Both the position numbers and the translations under genes were made by a program. The notes below the pieces were generated by a model. It ran no database searches and had not been told where the DNA came from. It was given only the letters and a program-made list of their open reading frames with translations. Shown here one piece after another: positions 9,890 through 19,562 of a stretch of 64,000 nt of DNA (its first letter is position 1; the number at the start of each line of letters is the position of its first letter). The DNA comes from an uncultured Pseudomonadota bacterium (GTDB taxonomy: Bacteria; Myxococcota_A; UBA796; SXON01). The DNA lies in assembly GCA_903891165.1 (NCBI GenBank), contig CAITDR010000124.1:1-64000 (forward strand), in the 5' to 3' direction.

Positions 9890-11206
9890 TCAGCGGAAAA
9901 AGGCGAAAGGTTCATCCAGACCGGCCAGCTCGGGATCCACCAGACCCAGGATCTGGCGGGGATCAGAGGCCAGGTCCACCACCCGTCCCAGCGGCCGCCC
10001 CGCCGGATCACGAACGATACGGACCACCGGCCGATCGGCCCGAGAGGGATCGGAGGCACTGTGCAGGATCACCGCCAGCTCTCCCGAAGACAGGCGCACA
10101 GCCGACCCCAGCGGATAGCGGCCAATCACCCGGTTGAAAACGGCCAACAGCTCGGCGTCAAAACGGGGCGATCCCGCCATCTGTGCAAGCGCTTCGTCTG
10201 GGAGCAGTGGACTATGGTGCTCGGTCCTGGTCGTCAGCTTGTCATACATAACGGCAATTGCGACGATTCGCGAGTAGAGGTGCAGGCCGTGCGGCCGCTC
10301 CAACGCATGTTCGTACACCACCATCAGGCGACGCGCGCGCACCGGCGTCAACCGATGGCCGGTCACAAGGCGGGCCGCCACCTCCAAGCGCTGCGCCTCT
10401 GGCGCATCCGAACAAAGTGCCCCCACCAACATGGCCGCAAAACCCAGCTCCACCAGGAGCGGCTTCTCCAAGCCCAGGCGCTGCCCCAAGGCCAGGGAGA
10501 GGATGCAGACCTGGATGGCATGGCGCGACTCCCCCGCCACATCCTCCCGCACCGAGGTCAGTGCGAGGTGGTGGTCGGGCTCGTCGATCGCCAGCTCGGC
10601 GAGGTCCTGCACAGCCTTGAAGAGCTGCGCGGGCATTTTCTCAATATTTTTGTTTTTCGTCGCATGTTGAACAGCGTTTGCAGCGCGCACATAGCCGCGA
10701 AGTGCATCGGAGGCCGCCACCCGCACCGAAGAGCCGGAGCCGGTCACCGAGCCCGACATCAGCTTGCGGGGCGGCAGGACTTCCAAGGCCTGGGCACCGT
10801 GGCCTTCCAGCCAGGCCTGGAAGACAGCGCGGTCCGAAGCCGCCTCGCGCACGCCCGTAAAAAAAGCAGAAAGGTTCATGCGACTTGCAGGCCCTTTCAG
10901 ACGCAGGCCGCCCGCCATACGTGCGCGCAACAGATCGGAAAACTCGGAGAGCTGGGCACGCTGCTCGCGAGAGGCACGCACCGGCATCCCATTCACAAAG
11001 GGAAAGCCCCCGTCCAGCTCGATCCGGCAGTCGCCTCGGGTGGCCACAAGGGTGTTCATATCCTGGATCAACCAGTCCAAAAGCCGCGAAACTGCACGAT
11101 TCGCCACCGCGTGGATGCGGGTGGCGTGGCTGACGGCGCAGAAGCGTCGGATCAGCGACTCAGTGGCCGGATCCCGCTTGTGCCGGGAAACATCCGCGAA
11201 ACTCAT
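9890..11206 (-). CDS. HD-GYP-like domain protein, catalytically degenerate
   Basis: HAIQVCILSLALGQRLGLEKPLLVELGFAAMLVGAL...YSRIVAIAVMYDKLTTR aligns with the HD-GYP fold; HD and HHExxDGxGYP residues are missing. Confidence 0.65.
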   Translation of the reverse strand: MSFADVSRHKRDPATESLIRRFCAVSHATRIHAVANRAVSRLLDWLIQDMNTLVATRGDCRIELDGGFPFVNGMPVRASREQRAQLSEFSDLLRARMAGGLRLKGPASRMNLSAFFTGVREAASDRAVFQAWLEGHGAQALEVLPPRKLMSGSVTGSGSSVRVAASDALRGYVRAANAVQHATKNKNIEKMPAQLFKAVQDLAELAIDEPDHHLALTSVREDVAGESRHAIQVCILSLALGQRLGLEKPLLVELGFAAMLVGALCSDAPEAQRLEVAARLVTGHRLTPVRARRLMVVYEHALERPHGLHLYSRIVAIAVMYDKLTTRTEHHSPLLPDEALAQMAGSPRFDAELLAVFNRVIGRYPLGSAVRLSSGELAVILHSASDPSRADRPVVRIVRDPAGRPLGRVVDLASDPRQILGLVDPELAGLDEPFAFFR

Positions 11207-12912
11207 GCGCCCATCTCCCGCAGAATACTCTCGGCCTCGGTGGCGTGGCGGGGTACCTCCCCCACCACCCGCTGCAGAGCCGACCGGGCATTTTTGGAGC
11301 CCGAAGCTCTAAGTCCTTGGAGAGCCATCCGCTGCGTGTAGGGGTTGGAGGAGCGCTTCTGGCCCAAGGCCAGGGCCATCAGCACCGCGTCCGCCTCTCC
11401 CTTGAGGGTCCGCCCCAAACAGATACACAGCGCTCGGATTTCCGCCTCAGAAGCCTTTTCTATCTCGGCAGCAGTCAGACGTGCCTCGATACGGCGGGCC
11501 TGTTGGGTGTCGCGGGCCGCGATCACATGGCGCAACACTTCGAGGCGCACCCCCTCGGCGGGGTCTACAAAAAGCTCCTGCACCCGCGTGCGCAGCCGTT
11601 GGGAGGGGAAACGTCGCAAGGCATAGAGGGCAGCCTCGCGGATCTCCGCGTCCTCATTGGCGGTCATCGCCAGGATGGGTTCGCCCAGACGTGCATCGTC
11701 CACCCGGGCCGCCATCCCCAGCCCCAGGCGCACCCGCCCCGGATCCTCCGACAGCACGCGACTACGTACGGAGTCGAACAGATCCACCTCGTCCCCTTGC
11801 TCCCTCAACACCACCGCATCGGCCACCACGCGGATCGCCCAGACCGGCAACACCATCACCACCCGGCGCAGCAGATCCTCCACCGTCACCACGGTACCCA
11901 GGGAGAAAAGAATCGCTCGCCACTCCGGGTTCTCCTCCCTCGGCACCGCAAGGCGCAAGTGTTCGATCACCTCTGGATCGACGAATTCGGCCAAGGACGC
12001 CACCACCGAGGAACGCCAGTGGAGCTGCGGCGTACACTCGGGATCCAGGAGCTCCAGAAGGCGGTGTATGCCCGCCGTGTTGGTATTCCCGGCTACAATC
12101 TGGCGCACCAAAAAATCGATCATCGCCCGACCCAGCAGCTCCACCCGCTCCGGGTTCTCGATGGTGTGCATACATAAACCCAGCACCGCCGGCAGCTCGG
12201 GCCCCCCCAGATCCTGCCCCTGCCGAAGCTGCTCCAGATCCTGTTGGATACGGGGCACCAGCTCAAAACCCAGCTTCAGATCAGCAGAACGGCTGCGTTC
12301 CCCCACATCCTCGCGCAGGCGCAGCAGCACCTCCACTTCGTCCTGGCGCATCAAGCCAGACTCTTCTGAAGCTTCAGCCTCCGCTTCCAGAGACTCGATC
12401 ATCTCTTCCACACGACGCACGGCGGGACTGTCGCCGTCGGTCTGCTCGTCCACCAGACGCTCCACCAGCTCCATCCGCACATGCGAAAAGTCCGATTCCC
12501 AGACCGCCGTCGCCAAATCGGATTCGTCGTTCTTCCGTTCATGCCAGGGAGTAACCAGGATTTCTGCGAGCTGGTCCAGCTCCACCACAGTCACCCCGGC
12601 CTCAATGGTCACGGCGCGGACGCCCTCCGAGTAGAGCACCTCCACCAGATCTCCCTTTCGTTCGGTAGCCTCCATCACCGGATGATCGGTATGGTAGATG
12701 GCATCGGGCATGACATCCAGCTGCAGGCGGGAATGCTGCTCCAACGCGGCGCGGATAGAATCCTGATACTGATTCTTGAATCGATTCTCTACCTGGCTTA
12801 CTTTCTCGGTATTCATCCCCTCAAGGAGCTTTGCGCTGCGACGTTCTCGCACCAGCGCACCCAGCGCGGTGCGAAGCAGGGCGACAGAGCGGTCAGAGGT
12901 CGGTGCGGCCAT
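11203..12912 (-). CDS. HEAT-repeat-containing protein
   Basis: AMTANEDAEIREAALYALRRFPSQRLRTRVQELFVDPAEGVRLEVLRHVIAARD; helical repeats throughout. Confidence 0.65.
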   Translation of the reverse strand: MAAPTSDRSVALLRTALGALVRERRSAKLLEGMNTEKVSQVENRFKNQYQDSIRAALEQHSRLQLDVMPDAIYHTDHPVMEATERKGDLVEVLYSEGVRAVTIEAGVTVVELDQLAEILVTPWHERKNDESDLATAVWESDFSHVRMELVERLVDEQTDGDSPAVRRVEEMIESLEAEAEASEESGLMRQDEVEVLLRLREDVGERSRSADLKLGFELVPRIQQDLEQLRQGQDLGGPELPAVLGLCMHTIENPERVELLGRAMIDFLVRQIVAGNTNTAGIHRLLELLDPECTPQLHWRSSVVASLAEFVDPEVIEHLRLAVPREENPEWRAILFSLGTVVTVEDLLRRVVMVLPVWAIRVVADAVVLREQGDEVDLFDSVRSRVLSEDPGRVRLGLGMAARVDDARLGEPILAMTANEDAEIREAALYALRRFPSQRLRTRVQELFVDPAEGVRLEVLRHVIAARDTQQARRIEARLTAAEIEKASEAEIRALCICLGRTLKGEADAVLMALALGQKRSSNPYTQRMALQGLRASGSKNARSALQRVVGEVPRHATEAESILREMGA

Positions 12913-12972
12913 CTGCTAGGGATAACCCAATCCGCTCTGGAGGGGACCCCCAGGATCCGATAAGGAGGGGCG

Positions 12973-14907
12973 GTGGAAGCTACCGGACTGAGCGAAATTT
13001 TTGTCACCCTTGGCATACTCACCCAAGAGCAGCTGACGGGCGCGCGCGCTGAAATGACTGATGAGGAAGAAGGCATCTTTATCGAACGTCTTTTGCTTCA
13101 AGGGCTGCTGACGGAGGAGGCTCTGGCCCGTGCCCTGGCCACCCGGTACCGACTCAACATGGTGCCCTTGGATCGGCTTGGGAAGCTGAACGTCTCCCCG
13201 GAGATCCTGTCGCTGCTGCCCGCCGAGCTGATGCGCAGCCGCCTTCTGCTGCCCACCTTCCTGGATGCAGAAAAAGGGGTTCTTTCGCTGCTTACTGCCG
13301 ATCCCACCGATGGAGATGCCCTGCGGCTGGCCCAAGAGGCCGCTGGTGCTGAGCGCCTCCGACTTTTTGTTGCACCGCGGACGGCGCTGGATGCGCTGAT
13401 TCAACGGCTGCTCCCCGACGGGGAGGACTCCGGGGTCCACACGGCGCTGCGCTCGCTGACGGTGGCCTGGGAGCCCATTCCTCAGCTGGCCGACCGCCTG
13501 TGTGGTCTGGTGGACCCGACGCGGGTGGCCGTGGCCCGCAGCTCGGAGGAGGTGCTGGCGCTGCTGCACGCGGGGCGGGTGGAGCGGCTCTTGCACCGTC
13601 CTGAAGTTCGGATGTTGGTAGAGGCACATCTTCCGCAATGGAAGAGACTTCATCCCCAGCTCTTGGTAGGAGAGGTCTCCAGTTGGGGGCCGGACGCGCA
13701 GCCGGCTATCCCCTATGACCGCAGCCGTGATGTGCTCCACCGCACGATTGAACGCAGCTTTATAGCCCTGGAACGCCGTGATCCCGAGGGGCGACAACGT
13801 CTGCGGCGCCTGTATCAGCTGGCGCGGGACATGGCCCGACGCCTGGAGCTGACCCTGGAGCAACAGGACGCAGTCGTGTTGGCTGCTCTTCTTTTGGGCC
13901 TGGAGGATCCCACCACGGATGGCGGACGTTTTGTGTTGGTACGCGACGCCATCCGGGAGCTGGAGCCCCCCTACGATCTGGAGCCGATCCTGGTGGCGCT
14001 GGAGCGGCGTATCTCTGGGGTGGATGGTCCAACGCGGATTTTTGAGGTGGAGATCCTGTACACCGCACGTGCGGCGGCACGTCTGGGGCTGCGTGACGGG
14101 GAGGACACTCTGGCGGCCTTTGGACTGGAGGCTACTCGCCACGATGGCCCGACGCTGCGGATCCTCGGCGAAGTACTAGCGACCCGGACCCTTCCGCCAC
14201 CCTCCAGCCCTCCAGAAACCATTTTGGTGGCCGAGCGCGACAGTACGCTGATCGCCGCATTAGAGGCGCGTTTAACCAGCGTGGGCTTCCAGGTTCTTAC
14301 CGTAGGCGATGGCGAGCAGGCGATCGCCGCTGCACGCCGCCTGCCGGTGGCGGCAGTGATCGCGAATATGCGTCTGCCCAAAAAGGATGGGACGACGCTC
14401 CTTTTGGAGCTTCGGCGGGATGCGCAGCTTGGAGATATCCCCGTTTTTCTCCTGTCGGAGAGCGGCAGCCCCGCCGACGTGGCGCGTGGCCTGGAGCTTG
14501 GGGCAGAAGATGTCTTACTACGTCCATTTTCACTCGATGGACTGCTGATCAAGCTGCGGCGGGTGCTGGATCGACGCAGCCATACGGCGGAGTCGGCGAT
14601 GCGCGGCCAGTTGCGCTTTCTGCCGCTGGTGGAGCTGCTGCAGATGCTGATGATGGGCGGGAGAACGGCCTGGATTCACATCACCAGCAGCGCGGAAGAT
14701 GGGATGGTACAGGTGCGGAACGGGCGGATTGTGGCGGCCGAGCTGGGTGCAGCCTGGCAGGGGGTGGAAGCCCTCTACACCATGGTGGACCTGGACGACG
14801 GGCGCTTCTCCGTACATTTTGGCGATCTCAACCGCACAAACCTGCAAGGGAACAGCGAGTTTTTGCTGTTGGAAGCCTTGCGGAGACGCGACGAACGCCG
14901 GGGCTGA
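12973..14907 (+). CDS. Multidomain response regulator: MshEN-like N-terminus, degenerate HD region, REC, DUF4388/PATAN
   Basis: GTG start with AAGGAGGGG RBS; N-terminal LTEEALARALATRYRLNMVPLDRLGKLNVSPEILSLLPAELMRS; REC TILVAERDSTLIAALEARLTS; C-terminal GQLRFLPLVELLQMLMMGGRTAWIHITS. Confidence 0.8.
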   Translation: MEATGLSEIFVTLGILTQEQLTGARAEMTDEEEGIFIERLLLQGLLTEEALARALATRYRLNMVPLDRLGKLNVSPEILSLLPAELMRSRLLLPTFLDAEKGVLSLLTADPTDGDALRLAQEAAGAERLRLFVAPRTALDALIQRLLPDGEDSGVHTALRSLTVAWEPIPQLADRLCGLVDPTRVAVARSSEEVLALLHAGRVERLLHRPEVRMLVEAHLPQWKRLHPQLLVGEVSSWGPDAQPAIPYDRSRDVLHRTIERSFIALERRDPEGRQRLRRLYQLARDMARRLELTLEQQDAVVLAALLLGLEDPTTDGGRFVLVRDAIRELEPPYDLEPILVALERRISGVDGPTRIFEVEILYTARAAARLGLRDGEDTLAAFGLEATRHDGPTLRILGEVLATRTLPPPSSPPETILVAERDSTLIAALEARLTSVGFQVLTVGDGEQAIAAARRLPVAAVIANMRLPKKDGTTLLLELRRDAQLGDIPVFLLSESGSPADVARGLELGAEDVLLRPFSLDGLLIKLRRVLDRRSHTAESAMRGQLRFLPLVELLQMLMMGGRTAWIHITSSAEDGMVQVRNGRIVAAELGAAWQGVEALYTMVDLDDGRFSVHFGDLNRTNLQGNSEFLLLEALRRRDERRG

Positions 14908-15250
14908 GATACAACTTGACATCTTGTGGGGGCCTCGGATACGCTCCTGAGGACGAAAAATTCACGGTCTGGCGTCGTTTCGCCATGGACTGGTTCAAGG
15001 TGGCCAAGGGCTGCTGGGGGAGGAGGAGGCCAAGGGCCTTGGCGTCTCTCCCGCGCGGACCGGCCGGATCGCTGCTTCCTCCTCCTCTCCCTCCGTCCCT
15101 TTCTTGCGGCCGGTGGCCTCCCTTCCCCGCGAAGGTCGTGGCCCCACGGCTCCCCACCGCTCCCGCTCTGCCGCCCTGTCCGGGGCCTGCCTTGGCTTTT
15201 TTCTACTCCTTCAACCTTATGAATCCCGAAAATTATTTTCTCAAAAGCCC

Positions 15251-15279
15251 TTGATCGCCGCGCGAGGCTGCGCTACAGT
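15251..15279 (+). promoter_or_regulatory. Candidate sigma70 promoter
   Basis: TTGATC (15251-15256), 17-nt spacer, TACAGT (15274-15279). Confidence 0.35.
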
Positions 15280-15285
15280 CAGAGG

Positions 15286-15457
15286 GTAGACAAAACCTTC
15301 CTTCCCGGCCTGTTGATGCCCTTTCTCGCCTGCCATCGCACCACCGTAACAAGCGACCGCCCCGTGGGCGGCGATGCCCGGCCGTGGCACTTCTGAGACC
15401 GATCCCCCTGGATCTCTCCGAAGCCCCGGCCCACGTGCCGGGGCTTCTGCTTTTTGG
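15286..15457 (+). ncRNA. Candidate structured non-coding RNA or 5' leader
   Basis: Consecutive hairpins CCGCCC/GGGCGG (15357-15371), GAGA-GATCC/GGATC-TCTC (15395-15418) and a GC-rich terminator (15420-15447); no supported ORF. Confidence 0.35.
15420..15457 (+). terminator. Intrinsic terminator (or attenuator)
   Basis: gaagccccggcccacgtgccggggcttctgcttttt: GC-rich hairpin followed by a T tract. Confidence 0.75.
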
Positions 15458-15583
15458 CTATCACCCCCCATATCAACCTGGTTGGGGGTCGTCTTCTACG
15501 CGGTTGTGCACGGAAACGGCGCGACCGGTACCACGGCCCCCCCTCCCCTTCCCCCAACCGAGGCATCGTCCTCTGGAGTCATC

Positions 15584-15748
15584 ATGCTCAACGAACTTCC
15601 TTGTCTTTTCGACGTCAGCCACCGCGACCTGCTGCCTTTGGCACCGGTCGAGCGGTGGCCGACCCTCCGGCCCACCCGGCTCCGCCCCCAGCGGCAGCCG
15701 CCGCCGTTGCCGCTGGAGCGGGGGGCTGACATTCGAATAGCGGCGTAA
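15584..15748 (+). CDS. Possible 54-aa Arg/Pro-rich small protein
   Basis: CTGGAG RBS, ATG at 15584, MLNELPCLFDVSHRDLLPLAPVERWPTLRPTRLRPQRQPPPLPLERGADIRIAA*; stop lies 3 nt before a terminator. Confidence 0.3.
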   Translation: MLNELPCLFDVSHRDLLPLAPVERWPTLRPTRLRPQRQPPPLPLERGADIRIAA

Positions 15749-15751
15749 ACA

Positions 15752-15785
15752 AAAAAGACCCCTCCGAAAGTAGGGGTCTTTTTTA
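15752..15785. terminator. Bidirectional intrinsic terminator
   Basis: aaaaaagacccctccgaaagtaggggtctttttt: perfect stem with A and T tracts on both sides, between plus-strand region and convergent DUF4331 gene. Confidence 0.9.
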
Positions 15786-15839
15786 TTGCCTGCTGGGAGA
15801 GACCCACCGACGGATCTCACCCCGCAAAGGGATGCCCGC

Positions 15840-17285
15840 TCAGTACGTCGCCCCCGGCCAAGGATCCCCCATAAAGGGGAAGTCATCCAGCACGGTCAGG
15901 CCGGTATTGCTCACCCCATCCGACACCAGCGAGCTGTAAGAACCCACGAGGAAGCCGGCCAATGCGGTCAGCTCCACATCCACCACGTCGTCGGTGATGA
16001 AGCGCCCGTTGGGGAACTCGCCAAGGCCGTTGGCCGTCCAGCTGGTGCAGCCATTCAGGTTGATGCGCAGGGCCTCGAAGGCCGAGAAGTTCTTGTTCTC
16101 TCCGGAGATCGGCCCGCCGAAGCTGTAGCCGCCCGGCATGGTGCAGAAGCCCGAATAGCCGGTGAGGAAGGCCACCACCAGATCTTCCCGGCCCGTCACC
16201 GCCGTTTCCAGACCGATGGCGGTCAGGTCGAGGGCTGCGTCGGCCTCTACTTCGAGCTGGTTGGCGTCGGGCGTACCCAGCACGGCGTTCATGTAGATGG
16301 GCAGCAGGGGCTCCGCAACCCAGCTCAAAAACTGGAGGTCGTCGCTGGGATGACTCGCGTTGAAGATGTCTTTTTCGCTGATGGGCAACACGGCTTCGTT
16401 CACCAGCGGCATACCCAGACGCGACACCTGCACCCACTCGCCACGATCCTTGTGGCTGGCGTCGGCACGCCGAACCGTCAGCGCCCGGCGGGAGGTGGTG
16501 GACCATGCGGCGATCACGTCGTTCTGACGTCCACTACTGGGTGCCAACCCATCGCGGGTCAGGCTGTCCGCATCCACTTCAATGGCGATGGAGTGGACGT
16601 TGAAGCCATAGAGCGAGTTGGTATTGGCCGTTACACCCACACCCAGAAGATCGAAGGTGTGCGCCAGGTCCACATAGAACTCCTCCTGCCGGGGACCGGC
16701 AAAGTAGCTGTAGTCCGCGCCGCCTACCGTCGTATTGTAGGTGTGTGTGGTGGTGATGATTCCGCCCGCCGCATCAGTGGGATCGTAGCCACCCACGATC
16801 ATCGAGCGCGGGCCCACATTCGCCGGAGCCACATCGCCCTGCCCGATCACCGTGGAGGTGGAGCCGTCCACCCGGGTCAGCGTGTAGGTCTGGGCGATGT
16901 TGATGTCTTCGATGCCATCCACGCCCTGCACCCCGCCATTGCCGACGCCAAAGGCCACGCCGTCATTGTAGAGGAAGGTGTCAGGAATATTGTACGTCGT
17001 GTTGGTCTGGAACTGAAAGGTGATGTCCTCCTGGCCGTCCCCTTCGTTGTCGATGTGGATCTGGTAGAGCACATCGTCGTCGAAGTTGTGGAAGTTGGGA
17101 CCGCTGTAGGGCGCCTGCAGCGGCAGGACGTTCATGATGAACACCACCTTCGAGGTGTCGTTGGGGTTGCGGAACATATAGAAGTCGGTGATGTCCGCCG
17201 AAGGATCCCGCGAAATTGCGGGGGCTTCCCGGTGAGAGGAGGCCAGGACATTCGGGCTTGCCGCGAGAAGAAGAACGCTAAGCAT
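15840..17285 (-). CDS. DUF4331 domain-containing secreted protein
   Basis: SSHREAPAISRDPSADITDFYMFRNPNDTSKVVFIMNVLPLQAPYSGPNFHNFDDDVLYQIHIDNEGDGQEDITFQFQ. Confidence 0.88.
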   Translation of the reverse strand: MLSVLLLAASPNVLASSHREAPAISRDPSADITDFYMFRNPNDTSKVVFIMNVLPLQAPYSGPNFHNFDDDVLYQIHIDNEGDGQEDITFQFQTNTTYNIPDTFLYNDGVAFGVGNGGVQGVDGIEDINIAQTYTLTRVDGSTSTVIGQGDVAPANVGPRSMIVGGYDPTDAAGGIITTTHTYNTTVGGADYSYFAGPRQEEFYVDLAHTFDLLGVGVTANTNSLYGFNVHSIAIEVDADSLTRDGLAPSSGRQNDVIAAWSTTSRRALTVRRADASHKDRGEWVQVSRLGMPLVNEAVLPISEKDIFNASHPSDDLQFLSWVAEPLLPIYMNAVLGTPDANQLEVEADAALDLTAIGLETAVTGREDLVVAFLTGYSGFCTMPGGYSFGGPISGENKNFSAFEALRINLNGCTSWTANGLGEFPNGRFITDDVVDVELTALAGFLVGSYSSLVSDGVSNTGLTVLDDFPFMGDPWPGATY

Positions 17286-17297
17286 GGGTGCCTCGAT

Positions 17298-19562
17298 TCA
17301 GTAAGAGAGGGTGTAGATGTCGGCAGCGGCGCTGTCGGAGACATCAGAGAAATACAGGTTTAAGGCGCTGGAAGCGACACCAGTCGGAAGTTTGAGCCCA
17401 CTGGTGGGCAGCTCCTCCGTCAGGCTTCCGTCGCTCTTGAGCCCGGTGACGCCGGAAGACTGGATATGGCTGTAGAAAAGCCAGCTTCCATCCTCGCTGA
17501 CTGCCAGTCCGCCGGGGAAGGACACCTTGAAGCCGGTGGCCAGGGTGCTGTAGGTGGAGAAGTTGCTGGAAAGCGCCAACAAGGCCGATTTCTGGGCACC
17601 CGCCCGCGCGTCCACCACATATACCCTGGTACCGTCCGGACTCACCGCCAGCGCCAGTGGCTCCGACAGGGGGCTGCCGACGTGCTCGGCCACGGGTGTA
17701 CCCCCGTTGGCATCCATGGAGAAAATGGCCGGGTAGCCATTCAGCTCGTTGCTCGTTACGTCGTCCCTTCCACTGATATACAGTGTAAGTCCGTCGGGAG
17801 AGACGGCGACATCGCCGGGCATGTCCACCACGCCGCCCGCTCCCAGCTCCACGCAGCTTCCGCTGCTTACATCCACCGCAAAGACCTCTCCGATGTGATC
17901 CGCCGAGCTGGTTTCAGCAGCAGCATCGGCCACATAGAGGGTGGTTCCGTCGGGAGACAGCGCCAGACCGGTGGGCTGTACCAGAGGATCTCCGCTGTAG
18001 ATCTCGGTGATGGCGCCGGTGCTCAGGTCCACCCCCACCACGGCCGCTTCGCCCGCGGTGTTGAAGCCCACGGCATAGAGGGAGGTGGCATTGGCGGCCA
18101 CGTCGATGGCTTCGCTCAGGTCTGCGGTAGCAGAGATCGGGGAAAATGCTGCATTTTCCAGGGGATCGTCGGCATTGGCCACATAGCCGCTGGGCTGGCT
18201 GCAGGAGGTGAGCATGGTGTCGGGGTCGCCGGAGCCATCTCCGTCGCGGTCGATGTACCAGGTGCCGCCCACCACAGCGGTGTCGTTGTCGTCGATAAGC
18301 CCGTCGCAGTCATTATCTACTGTGTCGCAGATTTCATCTACACCAGGGTTCAAGCTGGCATCTGCGTCGTCACAGTCGCCATCGGCGGGGGCTTCGCCGG
18401 GAAGCGCCTCGCAAGAAACCGTCGCATTGCCAGTTCCGTAGCCATCGCCATCGGCGTCGGTGTACCAGCTGCTGGCGCCCACCACGCCCACGTCATCGTC
18501 GTCGGCGACGCCGTTGCAGTCTTCGTCCACGTTGCCGCTGTCACAGACTTCGATGGCATCGGGGTTGACGAAGGGATCGCTGTCGTCGCAGTCGTTGCCA
18601 TCGGCCACGCCGATGGCCGCACAGGCGACCAGGCCGGTGCTGGCGTTGCCAAAGCCGTCGCCGTCGTTGTCCTGGTACCAGGTGGTCGCGTTCTGGAGGT
18701 TGGGATCGTCGTCATCGACGAGGGCATCGCAGTTGTTGTCCTGGCTGTCGCAGATCTCAGCATTGCCAGGGTACAAGGCGCTGTTGCTATCGTCGCAGTC
18801 ATCGCTGGAAGAGGCGTAGCCCGCCGGTGCGCGGCATGCCTCGATGGTGGCAGCGACCGTGCCGTGGCCATCCAGGTCATTGTCGGCGTAGAAGCTGCTC
18901 TGACCGGTGACGTCGGCATCGGCATCGTCGGTGTTGCCATCGCAGTCGTTGTCCAGACCGTCGCAGACTTCGGTGCCGCCAGGGCGGGCTTCTGCAGAGC
19001 TGTCGTCGCAATCCACTGGCTCGTTGACATAGCCGTTGGGCGCGGTGCAGGCCACAATCGGGCTGGTCTGGTCGCCGTAGCCATCGCTGTCGCGGTCGGC
19101 GTAGAAGGTGGCGCCGCCGGTGCGGTTGGGGTCGGCATCGTCGATCAGGCCGTCGCAGTCGTTATCCACACTGTCGCAGACTTCAGAGGCGTCAGGGTTG
19201 ATCGCCGCGTCGGCATCGTTGCAGTCTTCGTCGTTGGTGACGTGGCCGGTCGGTGCAGCGCAGGCGGTGATTCCCGTGCCCGCACCGGCGCCGTCGCCGT
19301 CGGCAGCGGCGTAGAAGCTGGTACCGCCGGTGACGGTAGGATCGGCGTCGTCCGCCAATTCGTCGCAGTTGTTGTCCTGACCATCGCAGATCTCGGCGGC
19401 TGCCGGATTTACGTTGGCGTCGTTGTCATTACAGTCTTCACCCGCCGAAAAACCGTCGGCATCCAGATCGGAGGGAGCAGGTCCCGTATCTTTGCCGGTA
19501 TCGTTGGGTGGAGGACAACCTGCCAATACGGCCAGGCTGCTCAGGAGAAGCAAGGTTCTCAT
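17298..19562 (-). CDS. Lipoprotein with about seven MopE-like putative metal-binding repeats plus beta-propeller-like C-terminus
   Basis: Lipobox LAVLAGC; repeated DCDDxxxxxxPGxxExCDxxDNDCDGLIDDxD units; C-terminal LALSPDGTTLYVADAA/VAVSPDGLTLYISGRD blades. Confidence 0.85.
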   Translation of the reverse strand: MRTLLLLSSLAVLAGCPPPNDTGKDTGPAPSDLDADGFSAGEDCNDNDANVNPAAAEICDGQDNNCDELADDADPTVTGGTSFYAAADGDGAGAGTGITACAAPTGHVTNDEDCNDADAAINPDASEVCDSVDNDCDGLIDDADPNRTGGATFYADRDSDGYGDQTSPIVACTAPNGYVNEPVDCDDSSAEARPGGTEVCDGLDNDCDGNTDDADADVTGQSSFYADNDLDGHGTVAATIEACRAPAGYASSSDDCDDSNSALYPGNAEICDSQDNNCDALVDDDDPNLQNATTWYQDNDGDGFGNASTGLVACAAIGVADGNDCDDSDPFVNPDAIEVCDSGNVDEDCNGVADDDDVGVVGASSWYTDADGDGYGTGNATVSCEALPGEAPADGDCDDADASLNPGVDEICDTVDNDCDGLIDDNDTAVVGGTWYIDRDGDGSGDPDTMLTSCSQPSGYVANADDPLENAAFSPISATADLSEAIDVAANATSLYAVGFNTAGEAAVVGVDLSTGAITEIYSGDPLVQPTGLALSPDGTTLYVADAAAETSSADHIGEVFAVDVSSGSCVELGAGGVVDMPGDVAVSPDGLTLYISGRDDVTSNELNGYPAIFSMDANGGTPVAEHVGSPLSEPLALAVSPDGTRVYVVDARAGAQKSALLALSSNFSTYSTLATGFKVSFPGGLAVSEDGSWLFYSHIQSSGVTGLKSDGSLTEELPTSGLKLPTGVASSALNLYFSDVSDSAAADIYTLSY

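Noticed and set aside
9797-11341. 514-aa plus-strand ORF
   Set aside because: Antisense to the HD-GYP-like gene; Gln/His/Arg-rich shadow frame.
12916-14142. 408-aa minus-strand ORF
   Set aside because: Shadow of the multidomain response regulator; no coherent domain.
14975-15060. SRP (4.5S) RNA
   Set aside because: Superficial resemblance of ggccaagggctgctggggg to the conserved GGAAGCAGCCAAGG core, but the GGTCAGG...GGAAGGAAGCAGC signature is absent on both strands.
15786-17363. 525-aa plus-strand ORF
   Set aside because: Antisense to the DUF4331 gene.
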